Source of the DNA: NAT127 sp041655035
GTDB taxonomy: Bacteria; Pseudomonadota; Gammaproteobacteria; Pseudomonadales; Porticoccaceae
Direction: 5' to 3'
NCBI GenBank assembly: GCA_041655035.1
Contig: JBAZCN010000003.1
Location: forward strand, 1 to 64,000
Length of the DNA stretch: 64,000 nucleotides
In this document: positions 1 through 6,034 of the stretch, piece after piece
Numbering within the stretch: the first letter of the stretch is position 1
Layout of the letters: every line of letters begins with the position of its first letter
Notes under the pieces: generated by a model
The model's database searches: none
Told to the model about the DNA's origin: nothing
The model's input: the letters and a program-made list of their open reading frames with translations, nothing else
Program-made: the position numbers and the translations under genes

Positions 1-2
1 GC

Positions 3-242
3 ATGACGGCTAAGGCTGGCCTGAATGTTCCTGCTATCGCCAAGGCGTTGGGACTGTATCCGGCTGTGCCTGAAACGATGAAAAGTGAAAGCGCCTATAT
101 GCGCAACTATGGCGAGCGCGTCCCGTTTCGTGGCGGCAACTGGAGCTTCGGCGCGGTTGCCGGGGTGTTCGCCGTCAACTTGAACTACTCCCGTTCGAAC
201 GCGCTTTCGATCATCGGCGGTCGGCCCGCTTTTGTGATCTGA
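3..242 (+). CDS. DGR1 variable target protein, C-terminal part (5' end outside window)
   Basis: This is the last 79 codons of a C-type-lectin-fold (CLec) protein diversified by the adjacent retroelement. Such proteins in phages are usually receptor-binding tail tips. The segment RGGNW...AGVFAVNLN...GGRP (residues about 43-75) is the typical DGR variable domain. It matches TR1 except at template adenines. There is an ATG at base 3, but family members have a longer N-terminal part, so the gene very probably starts before the window. It ends 9 codons' distance past the repeat core with a TGA at 240-242. Being immediately upstream of avd1, TR1 and RT1 is the canonical DGR order. The virion role is inferred; the DGR-target assignment is seen directly. 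Confidence 0.9.
   Translation: MTAKAGLNVPAIAKALGLYPAVPETMKSESAYMRNYGERVPFRGGNWSFGAVAGVFAVNLNYSRSNALSIIGGRPAFVI
114..230 (+). repeat. Variable repeat VR1 of DGR1
   Basis: These 117 bp align without gaps to TR1 at 1001-1117. There are 11 mismatches and all are at adenines of TR1 (eight A-to-T, two A-to-G, one A-to-C). They change 8 codons: Tyr to Phe, Asn to Ser, Phe, Val, Tyr, Leu and Ile, and Thr to Ser. The identical, GC-rich 3' end (cggcggtcggcccgct) is the expected initiation-of-mutagenic-homing border. The first non-adenine difference (T231 against C1118) marks the edge. Confidence 0.95.
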
Positions 243-269
243 AATCTGGCGCGTGGAATCTGAAGGGGA

Positions 270-285
270 GGGCGGTAGCCCGCCC
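270..285 (+). other. Hairpin downstream of VR1
   Basis: A perfect 6-bp inverted repeat GGGCGG-TAGC-CCGCCC lies 40 bp after the end of VR1 and after the target stop codon. Hairpins or cruciforms just 3' of a VR are known to raise retrohoming efficiency in some DGRs. The function here is inferred from position and from a similar hairpin 38 bp after VR2. Confidence 0.5.
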
Positions 286-312
286 CATCACAACTTTCAG
301 GAGTCTTTTGAA

Positions 313-612
313 ATGAACATCACACGCTTGGAGCATTCTGTCATCACGCTTTTTGTTCAGGCGCTTTTCGGCTTGCTCTTCGACAACTGGGTGATCGGTG
401 CCGTGCTGGCCGTTTGCTTCTGGCTAGGCCGGGAGCATGCCCAGGCTGAATATCGCTGGATGCGCCTGTTCGGCAACGGCACCCGCGCCAGCATGCCGTG
501 GTACGGCGGTTTTGACCCCAAGGCATGGGATAAGGATGGGCTGTTTGATTGGCTGGTGCCGATTGTGGCGGCCATCGTTCTTTATGTGGTTGTGAAGGTA
601 ATCGGAGTCTGA
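313..612 (+). CDS. Small membrane protein of the DGR1 cassette
   Basis: A 99-residue protein with hydrophobic segments at about residues 12-22 (TLFVQALFGLLF), 26-38 (WVIGAVLAVCFWLG) and a C-terminal helix (WLVPIVAAIVLYVVVKVIGV), plus a charged/aromatic loop with AEYRWM and MPWYGGFDP. It is probably an inner-membrane protein. The ATG at 313 is chosen because AGGAG precedes it at a good distance. It lies between the variable gene and avd1 and its stop is within 2 bp of the avd1 start, so it belongs to the cassette's transcript. Homologous small membrane proteins occur near phage tail-tip genes; the function is unknown. Confidence 0.75.
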   Translation: MNITRLEHSVITLFVQALFGLLFDNWVIGAVLAVCFWLGREHAQAEYRWMRLFGNGTRASMPWYGGFDPKAWDKDGLFDWLVPIVAAIVLYVVVKVIGV

Positions 613-613
613 T

Positions 614-988
614 TTGTCGGAGCAAGTGCAGAAGAATGATTTGCTGATTCGTCAGAAGTGCGAAGCGATGATCGTGTACGGACAGACGGCGGTTCGGCAT
701 TTCCCAAAAATGGAACGGCACGTACTTGGTGCGGAGATTCGCAGAAGCATGTGGTCGCTGCTGCGGCTGATTGTGATCTGCAATAAGCGCTACCACAAGA
801 AAACGACCCTTCAGGATTTGGATGCAGAGCTGGACTTGCTTCGATCACAGATTCGGATTGCAAAGAGTCTTGGCTATCTGGATTTCAAGAAATATGAAAC
901 CTGGGCCAAATTGAATGACGAGATTGGCCGCATGGTAGGCGGCTGGGTCAAGTCCATTGCCGGTGACGGTAATGGGGGTGTCCGTTGA
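614..988 (+). CDS. avd: Avd1, DGR accessory variability determinant
   Basis: A 124-residue, highly charged, all-helical protein of the Avd / four-helix-bundle (S23-like) family. Avd forms a pentamer that binds the reverse transcriptase and the template RNA and is required for mutagenic retrohoming. Family hallmarks seen: a helix with HFPKMERHVLGAEIRRSM, a central DLDAELDLLRSQIRIA helix, and the C-terminal NDEIGRMVGGW motif. Translation appears to start at TTG 614 (GGAG six bases upstream, 1 bp after the previous stop). TR1 begins 13 bp after its stop. It is homologous to Avd2 at 2354-2704. Confidence 0.9.
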   Translation: MSEQVQKNDLLIRQKCEAMIVYGQTAVRHFPKMERHVLGAEIRRSMWSLLRLIVICNKRYHKKTTLQDLDAELDLLRSQIRIAKSLGYLDFKKYETWAKLNDEIGRMVGGWVKSIAGDGNGGVR

Positions 989-1000
989 AAACGACTGTCG

Positions 1001-1117
1001 GAGCGCGTCCCGTATCGTGGCGGCAACTGGAACAACGGCGCGAATGCCGGGGTGTTCGCCGTCAACTTGAACAACTCCCGTTCGAACGCGAATACGAACA
1101 TCGGCGGTCGGCCCGCT
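1001..1117 (+). repeat. Template repeat TR1 of DGR1
   Basis: Invariant donor copy of VR1, non-coding, between avd1 and RT1. It is rich in AAC/AAT codons when read in the VR frame (GGNWNNGANAGVFAVN, then NNSRSNANTN), which is the signature of a DGR template, because adenines become random bases in VR. Beyond 1117 it loses identity to VR1. Confidence 0.95.
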
Positions 1118-1138
1118 CTTGGGGAAAGTCAGAAGCGC

Positions 1139-1154
1139 CAGGCTCACGGGCCTG
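1139..1154 (+). other. Hairpin in TR1-RT1 spacer RNA
   Basis: CAGGC-TCACGG-GCCTG lies 21 bases 3' of TR1. The DGR2 cassette has GGCGGC-TCATGG-GCCGCC at the equivalent place (18 bases 3' of TR2). The loop and closing pairs (GGC TCAYGG GCC) are shared while the outer stem pairs differ but still pair. A second long-range pairing is possible between GGCGGC 1224-1229 and GCCGCC 1263-1268. In the Bordetella phage DGR, RNA 3' of TR is needed for cDNA synthesis, so this is a candidate functional RNA fold. Confidence 0.55.
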
Positions 1155-1292
1155 ACGACAGTACACCCCTCAAAAGGACGGACATCCCCCGGCATCAGGT
1201 TTCTGGAGCCGAAAGATTAAACAGGCGGCCCGAGACAGTAGCTTTGAAAGCGACCCCTCGCAGCCGCCGCCCTTCGGGGTTTGGTTGGTGCA

Positions 1293-2357
1293 ATGGCAAA
1301 GACGTATAACGGTATCTATCCAAATGTTTACAGTTTTGAAGCACTCCACGCGGCATACATCCGCGCCCGGCGCAACAAGCGCGACAGGCGGGAAGTGCAG
1401 CGGTTTGAGCAGGATCTAGAAGGCAATCTGATTCAGCTTCAAAATGAGCTGATCTGGGGCATGTACAAAACCGGGCGGTATCGCACCTTTGAGGTGTACG
1501 AGCCGAAGCAGCGAACGGTGGCCGCGCTTCCGTTCCGTGACCGGGTTGTTCAGCATGCGCTGGTGGCGGCCATCGAGCCGATATGGGAGCGGCGCTTTAT
1601 TCACGACAGCTATGCTTGTCGGCCAGGCCGGGGAACCCATAGGGGTGCTGATCGCGCCCAGGCGATGCTACGGAAGGTGAAGCGCCAGCATGGCCGTGTG
1701 TATGTCCTGAAAGCGGACATCGCCAAATATTTCTATTCCATCGACCATGGCGTACTGAAGGCGCTGCTTCGCAAGCGCATCCGATGCAAGCAGACGCTGG
1801 CCTTGCTCGACAGCATTATTGATTCCACTGCTGACCCAGGCGACCCGCATCCGGTTGGCTTGCCTATTGGAAACCTGACATCGCAGCTTTTCGCAAACCT
1901 TTACCTGCACGAGCTGGATGAGTTCGTAAAGCATGAGCTGCGGGAAAAGCACTACATCCGGTACATGGACGATTTCATGATTGCCAGCCACGACAAAGCG
2001 CACCTGCATGAAGTGCGCGCCATCATCGAGCGGTTCCTGTGGGAGCGGCTGCGGCTGAAAACCAACGCGAAAACGCAGGTGTTCCCTGTGGGTGAGCGCA
2101 ATGGCCGTGCGCTCGATTTCCTGGGCTACAGGATATGGACGACGCACCGGCGCATCAGGAAGAGTTCAATTTCCAGGATTTCGCGCACGCTCAAGCATCT
2201 GCGAAAGCGGTACGCCGCCGGGAAGGTGGAGCTGTCAAAAATCAAGGAATCCGTGATGTCGTGGATTGCCCATGCGAGCCACGCTGAAACCTTCGGCCTG
2301 CGGAACAAGCTGCTGGGCAGTATCCCGTTTTCCCGTGGGGAGGGGCCGGAGCCGTGA
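1293..2357 (+). CDS. DGR1 reverse transcriptase
   Basis: A 354-residue error-prone, group-II-intron-like RT that copies TR RNA with mutations at adenines. Seen: the fingers segment with LPFRDRVVQHALV, the palm motif KADIAKYFYSIDH, the DGR-type motif LPIGNLTSQ at residues 190-198, and the catalytic YMDD at residues 224-227. No maturase, RNase H or endonuclease domain, as expected for DGR RTs. ATG 1293 (MAKTYNGIYPN) is preferred over TTG 1281, because RT2 begins in the same way (MPKTISGLWPQ). Its stop overlaps the start of avd2 (GTGA), so the two cassettes are translationally coupled. Confidence 0.95.
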   Translation: MAKTYNGIYPNVYSFEALHAAYIRARRNKRDRREVQRFEQDLEGNLIQLQNELIWGMYKTGRYRTFEVYEPKQRTVAALPFRDRVVQHALVAAIEPIWERRFIHDSYACRPGRGTHRGADRAQAMLRKVKRQHGRVYVLKADIAKYFYSIDHGVLKALLRKRIRCKQTLALLDSIIDSTADPGDPHPVGLPIGNLTSQLFANLYLHELDEFVKHELREKHYIRYMDDFMIASHDKAHLHEVRAIIERFLWERLRLKTNAKTQVFPVGERNGRALDFLGYRIWTTHRRIRKSSISRISRTLKHLRKRYAAGKVELSKIKESVMSWIAHASHAETFGLRNKLLGSIPFSRGEGPEP

Positions 2358-2704
2358 GCAACGCCCACCTTGTCCTGATGACGAAGCTCGAAGAGCTGGA
2401 CGCATACACGCATACCGTTCTGCACCAGTTCCCCAGGATAGAGCGTCACCTGTTGAGCGCCGAAATGCGCGGCACGATGAACCGCGTCATGCGCCAGGTG
2501 GTGGTGGCTTGGAAACGCAAGCAAAAGTCCGGTGCGCTGTTTGACCTGGACGTGGAGATTGAGGTGTTTCGCGGTCTCATCAGAAAGGCTCACCGCCTGG
2601 GCTACATCAATACCCATCGGCTTGAGGTGTGGATGCGGCACACGAACGAGATAGGCCGGATGGTGGGCGCTTGGATTAAGAGCGAAGGGGGTAAGGCCAT
2701 GTAG
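2354..2704 (+). CDS. avd: Avd2, accessory protein of the second DGR
   Basis: A 116-residue helical protein of the same family as Avd1: HQFPRIERHLLSAEMRGTMNR, DLDVEIEVFRGLIRKAHRLGY and NEIGRMVGAW align along the whole length. It starts at GTG 2354, overlapping the RT1 stop, with a strong GGGGAGG upstream. Its presence shows that the second cassette is a full DGR unit and not only a duplicated RT. The divergence from Avd1 suggests an old duplication or an independent acquisition of a related cassette. Confidence 0.9.
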   Translation: MSNAHLVLMTKLEELDAYTHTVLHQFPRIERHLLSAEMRGTMNRVMRQVVVAWKRKQKSGALFDLDVEIEVFRGLIRKAHRLGYINTHRLEVWMRHTNEIGRMVGAWIKSEGGKAM

Positions 2705-2742
2705 CAGGGTGCTTACACCAGAAAGCGGGCATGAGCTTATAC

Positions 2743-2844
2743 CGGCGGCAATTGGGGCAACGGCGAGAACGCTGGCCTCTTCCATCTCAACGTCAACAAC
2801 GGCGCGGAGATCTCCAACTCCAATCTCGGGGGTCGTCTCGCAAA
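2743..2844 (+). repeat. Template repeat TR2 of DGR2
   Basis: A 102-bp non-coding template between avd2 and RT2. In the target frame it would read GGNWGNGENAGLFHLN, then NNGAEISNSNLGG, with AAC/AAT at each variable codon. It matches the reverse complement of 16822-16923 with 8 mismatches, all at TR2 adenines (A to G four times, A to T three times, A to C once). It is not similar to TR1 beyond the shared CLec core pattern (GGNW..G.NAG.F), so the two templates serve different targets. Confidence 0.95.
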
Positions 2845-2862
2845 CGATTTCGCCAGAAGGCG

Positions 2863-2982
2863 GGCGGCTCATGGGCCGCCGTCCAGTGCAATTCCTTTGG
2901 GGCTTGTGTCCTGACCATGCTGTCAAAGATGAATAGGGCGCCACGGCCAGTATCCGGTAAGCCGGTGAACGTGGTGGCGCCC
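2863..2982 (+). other. Structured spacer between TR2 and RT2
   Basis: Two inverted repeats are visible. The first is GGCGGC-TCATGG-GCCGCC at 2863-2880, sharing its loop with the TR1-side hairpin. The second is a 9-bp perfect stem GGGCGCCAC (2936-2944) / GTGGCGCCC (2974-2982). No gene is present between 2705 and 3007. The layout parallels the TR1-RT1 spacer, which is of nearly the same length (175 and 163 bases). Confidence 0.5.
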
Positions 2983-3007
2983 GTCCACCTCCCCCAACAG
3001 GATTCCC

Positions 3008-4090
3008 ATGCCAAAGACCATCAGCGGACTGTGGCCGCAAGTCGTCGCGTTCGACAACCTGCATCAAGCATACCTTCTGGCCCGCCGCACGAAGCGGTAC
3101 AGGGCAGACGTACTGCAATTCTCTGAAAACCTCGAAGAAAACCTGTTCCATATTCAGGCCGCCCTGGAAGGCAGGATTTGGCGGCCAGGCCCGCAGCACG
3201 AATTTGTCGTGCGGGAGCCGAAGCTGCGCGCCATCCAAGCGCCGCCGTTCGCTGATCGCGTGGTGCATCACGCCCTGGTGGGCGTCGTCGGCCCGCATTT
3301 TGAGCGCCGGTTCATTTCCGATTCATACGCCTGCCGCCAGGGTAAGGGAACCCAGCGCGCGGTCGCGCGTGTGCAGCACTTCCTGCGGGCAGCCAAGCGC
3401 AACCATGGCGACGGGATCTACGTCATGCAGGCCGACATCAGCAGGTATTTCGCCAGCATCCGGCATGACGTGCTCATGCGTGAGGCCGCGCGCGTCATTT
3501 CCGACCCGGACGTGCTTTGGTTGTGGCGGCGCATTGTGGCGGGCTACGGCCACGAGAACGGCGTGGGCCTGCCGGTAGGCGCGCTGACCAGCCAGCTCGG
3601 TGCGAACATCGTTCTGAACAGGCTCGATCACGTCGCCAAAGATGATATGGGCCTGCGGCACTACGTCCGTTACATGGACGACTTTATTGCCGTTTTGCCT
3701 ACCAAGCATGCAGCCCAAGAGGTTATGCAGGTGATGGAGGCGGTGGTGGGCGATCTGGGCTTGCATCTGAATCCGAAGACGGCTGTTCATCCGTGGCAGC
3801 GTGGCGTGGACTTTTGCGGATACAGAATCTGGCCCACGCATATCCTGCCGCGCAAGAGAAATATCAAGCGGGCGCGCGCGGACTTCCGAGAGCTGGCAAG
3901 CCAGTTCTATCACGGAGAGGTTGGGCTGGAGCACGTTCGTCAGAGAGTGGCGTCGTTCTTGGCGTATGCGAAACACTGCAACGCGCAGCGCACAGTGGAG
4001 GGCGTTCTGGGCGACTTGGTGCTTGTGCCTGGCTTACGTGGTATTGTTGCCGCAAATGCAGGAAATAACAGGCAATTTGTATCAAGATAA
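3008..4090 (+). CDS. DGR2 reverse transcriptase
   Basis: A 360-residue DGR RT homologous to RT1 along its length. Seen: PPFADRVVHHALV, QADISRYFASIRHDVL, catalytic YMDD at residues 222-225, and LPVGALTSQ at 188-196. The last replaces the usual (I/V)GNLTSQ-type DGR motif with VGALTSQ, so one normally conserved Asn is Ala. It starts at ATG 3008 with AGGA six bases upstream. No own VR lies next to it; its template points to VR2 at 16.8 kb. A terminator follows at 4237-4258. Confidence 0.95.
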   Translation: MPKTISGLWPQVVAFDNLHQAYLLARRTKRYRADVLQFSENLEENLFHIQAALEGRIWRPGPQHEFVVREPKLRAIQAPPFADRVVHHALVGVVGPHFERRFISDSYACRQGKGTQRAVARVQHFLRAAKRNHGDGIYVMQADISRYFASIRHDVLMREAARVISDPDVLWLWRRIVAGYGHENGVGLPVGALTSQLGANIVLNRLDHVAKDDMGLRHYVRYMDDFIAVLPTKHAAQEVMQVMEAVVGDLGLHLNPKTAVHPWQRGVDFCGYRIWPTHILPRKRNIKRARADFRELASQFYHGEVGLEHVRQRVASFLAYAKHCNAQRTVEGVLGDLVLVPGLRGIVAANAGNNRQFVSR

Positions 4091-4092
4091 TA

Positions 4093-4468
4093 TGATGGTA
4101 CGTGTGCTGGTACGAATCCCGCAGAGAGCGATAAAACCCTTATAAATCAAGCCACTACAAAGCAGGAAACAATAGAGTGGGAGTGATTTTATAACGCGCA
4201 ACGTCGCGCAACAACAAGCAAGAAACAAGCATAAAGCCCTGATTCGTCAGGGTTTTTTGCTTTATGGCCCGGCATCGTCTGGCAATGGCGGGCGGTAACA
4301 AGCAGTAGAAAATGATGGCATTTTTGATGGTACGGTTCATCCCCGTACCATCATTGAACGGCTCGTACCATCACGGCTTTTCAGGTTGGATGATGGTATC
4401 AAAATTCGATAAGCGTTTGATTATTAACGAGAAAACGGGCAAAAAATACCCTTTTTCAATGATGGTAT
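4093..4468 (+). repeat. Array of TGATGGTA repeats upstream of integrase
   Basis: This 397-bp stretch (4091-4487) has no gene. It holds copies of TGATGGTA(C/T) at 4093-4101, 4325-4333, 4391-4399 and 4460-4468, inverted copies (GTACCATCA) at 4345-4353 and 4365-4373, and a variant TGATGGCA at 4313-4320. Such direct and inverted arrays beside an integrase are typical of Int arm-type or excisionase sites, so attP probably lies here. A tandem CGCGCAAC pair occurs near 4196-4213. No core site could be fixed without the host junction. Confidence 0.6.
4237..4258 (+). terminator. Rho-independent terminator after DGR2
   Basis: CCCTGA-TTCG-TCAGGG followed by six T. It would stop rightward transcription from the DGR cassettes before the integrase. 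Confidence 0.85.
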
Positions 4469-4487
4469 CAAGTCGAGGAAAAGAGCC

Positions 4488-5735
4488 ATGCTTACTGACG
4501 CAAAGCTGCGGTCGCTGAAACCGCAAGAGAAGCCCTACAAGGTCGTTGATCGTGATGGGCTGTACATCATGGTGCTGTCGAGCGGCAGCATTTCGTTTCG
4601 CTACAACTACCGGATCAACGGGCGACAAGAAACGCTGGTGCTGGGCAAGTACGGGGCGGCTGGGGGATGTATCTCGCTGTCCGAGGCGCGAGAGCTGCTG
4701 ACGAAGGCAAAGAAGACCCTGGCGGCTGGAACGTCTCCTGCGAGACAGAAGGCCAGGGTGAAGCAGCGGATGGGGGAAATGGGGACGTTTGGCGCATGGG
4801 CCAAGAGGTGGCTCGAAGAGTACGCGATGGCCGAATCGACCAGGGATATGCGGCGCTCGGTGTATCTGCGTGAGCTGGAGCCGAAGTTCGGCAGGCTGAA
4901 AATGCCAGAAATCACGCCGGAGGATATTCGCATTCTTTGCGGTGAGATTGTTGATCGTGGCGCCCCGGCTACGGCGGTTCACGTCAGGGAGATTGTCATG
5001 CTGGTGTTCCGGTTCGCCATTGAGCGCGGCTACAGCGGCAAGAACCCGGCCACGGAAATCAGGCCGTCGTCCATTGCCACGTTCGCGCCGCGCAGCCGGT
5101 CGCTTTCGCCGGAAGAGGTGGGGATGATGTGCAGATACCTTGACCGCGTGGCCGCTGGGCCGCAGTTCAAGGTGGCGACAAGGCTGTTGCTGCTGACCAT
5201 GGTTCGCAAGAGCGAGCTGACCAAGGCCACCTGGTCGGAAATCAGCTTCACGAATGCGCTCTGGACGATACCGGGCGAGCGCATGAAACGACGCAACCCG
5301 CACGTCGTCTACCTGTCCAAGCAGGCGCTTGAATACTTCGTGGCGCTGAAGACCTTCGCGGGCGGCTCCGAATACGTGCTGCCGTCACGCTATGACACGG
5401 ATACGCCAATGAGCAGCGCAACGCTCAATCGGGTGCTGACGCAGGTCTACGAGCTGGCCCAGAAGGATGGGCAGCCGCTCGGGAAGTTTGGGCCGCACGA
5501 CTTGCGCCGCACGGCCAGCACCCTGCTGCATGAGGCCGGGTACAACACCGATTGGATAGAAAAGTGCCTGGCGCATGAGCAAAAGGGTGTCCGCGCCGTC
5601 TACAACAAGGCGGAGTACCGCGAGCAGCGCACGGCCATGTTGCAGGACTGGGCGGACATGATCGACCGATGGGAGGCTACGCCGGTTGATGAGACGGTTC
5701 AGCGTTCCTATGAAACGGCGCTGCTTGTTGAATAG
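4488..5735 (+). CDS. int: Tyrosine-type integrase (P4-like)
   Basis: A 415-residue site-specific recombinase with an N-terminal DUF4102-like arm-binding domain (LTDAKLRSLKP, then DGLYIMVL), a SAM-like core-binding domain (about 100-185) and a C-terminal catalytic domain. Catalytic residues seen: Arg240 (MVRKSEL), His337-Arg340 (HDLRR), His363 (LAHE) and Tyr372 (YNKAEY). It integrates and excises the phage at an attachment site, often a tRNA 3' end for this family. ATG 4488 follows GAGGAAAAGAGCC. Upstream lies the TGATGGTA array. Its 3' end overlaps alpA on the other strand by 59 bp. Confidence 0.95.
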   Translation: MLTDAKLRSLKPQEKPYKVVDRDGLYIMVLSSGSISFRYNYRINGRQETLVLGKYGAAGGCISLSEARELLTKAKKTLAAGTSPARQKARVKQRMGEMGTFGAWAKRWLEEYAMAESTRDMRRSVYLRELEPKFGRLKMPEITPEDIRILCGEIVDRGAPATAVHVREIVMLVFRFAIERGYSGKNPATEIRPSSIATFAPRSRSLSPEEVGMMCRYLDRVAAGPQFKVATRLLLLTMVRKSELTKATWSEISFTNALWTIPGERMKRRNPHVVYLSKQALEYFVALKTFAGGSEYVLPSRYDTDTPMSSATLNRVLTQVYELAQKDGQPLGKFGPHDLRRTASTLLHEAGYNTDWIEKCLAHEQKGVRAVYNKAEYREQRTAMLQDWADMIDRWEATPVDETVQRSYETALLVE

Positions 5736-5955
5736 CGGCGGCGCGCCGCTCTTCTATCCACCTTTCCACCTCATGTAAATCCCACGCAACAAGGCGCGTG
5801 GTTATCGAAAAGCGGCGGGGAAACTCGCCGCGCTTTTCCATGTCGAGGATGGTGCGGTCGGATAGCGGCACCATTTCCAGAAGCTGTTTTCGGTTGATGA
5901 GTTTTGTGCCGGGCGCCTTAATGGCGGCGTCGGCGGTAGTTTCGCTTGTCGTCAT
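5677..5955 (-). CDS. AlpA-family helix-turn-helix regulator / excisionase-like
   Basis: A 92-residue protein with a MerR-like winged-helix core: LINRKQLLEMVPLSDRTILDMEKRGEFPRR, then VAWDLHEVERWIEER. AlpA-type proteins activate or act as recombination directionality factors for P4-like integrases. ATG at 5955. It is the last gene of the left operon and converges on int with a 59-bp overlap, so the two transcripts are antisense to each other at their ends. Confidence 0.85.
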   Translation of the reverse strand: MTTSETTADAAIKAPGTKLINRKQLLEMVPLSDRTILDMEKRGEFPRRFSITTRLVAWDLHEVERWIEERRAAAIQQAAPFHRNAEPSHQPA

Positions 5956-5974
5956 CTTCAAGTCCTTGTATATG

Positions 5975-6017
5975 CAAAAGCGCCAGCCTCTATGATTGCC
6001 GTTTGGCAAGGGCTGGC
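5975..6017 (-). terminator. Possible terminator between methyltransferase and alpA
   Basis: GCCAGCC (5982-5988) pairs with GGCTGGC (6011-6017). A smaller inner hairpin TTGCC-AAAC-GGCAA is also present. Only four T follow on the minus strand, so termination strength is doubtful. Confidence 0.35.
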
Positions 6018-6034
6018 AGCATGGGAATTTCCGA

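Noticed and set aside
2126..3298. 390-codon minus-strand frame across avd2, TR2 and RT2
   Set aside because: It covers three features with firm evidence on the plus strand.
4105..4130. Sequence like a tRNA T-arm (GGTACGAATCCCGC)
   Set aside because: No acceptor or anticodon arms are present. It could be a piece of an attachment core but is too weak to call.
4312..4518. Open frame with repeated Met-Met-Val-Ser
   Set aside because: The repeated peptide comes from the TGATGGTA repeats, not from a gene.
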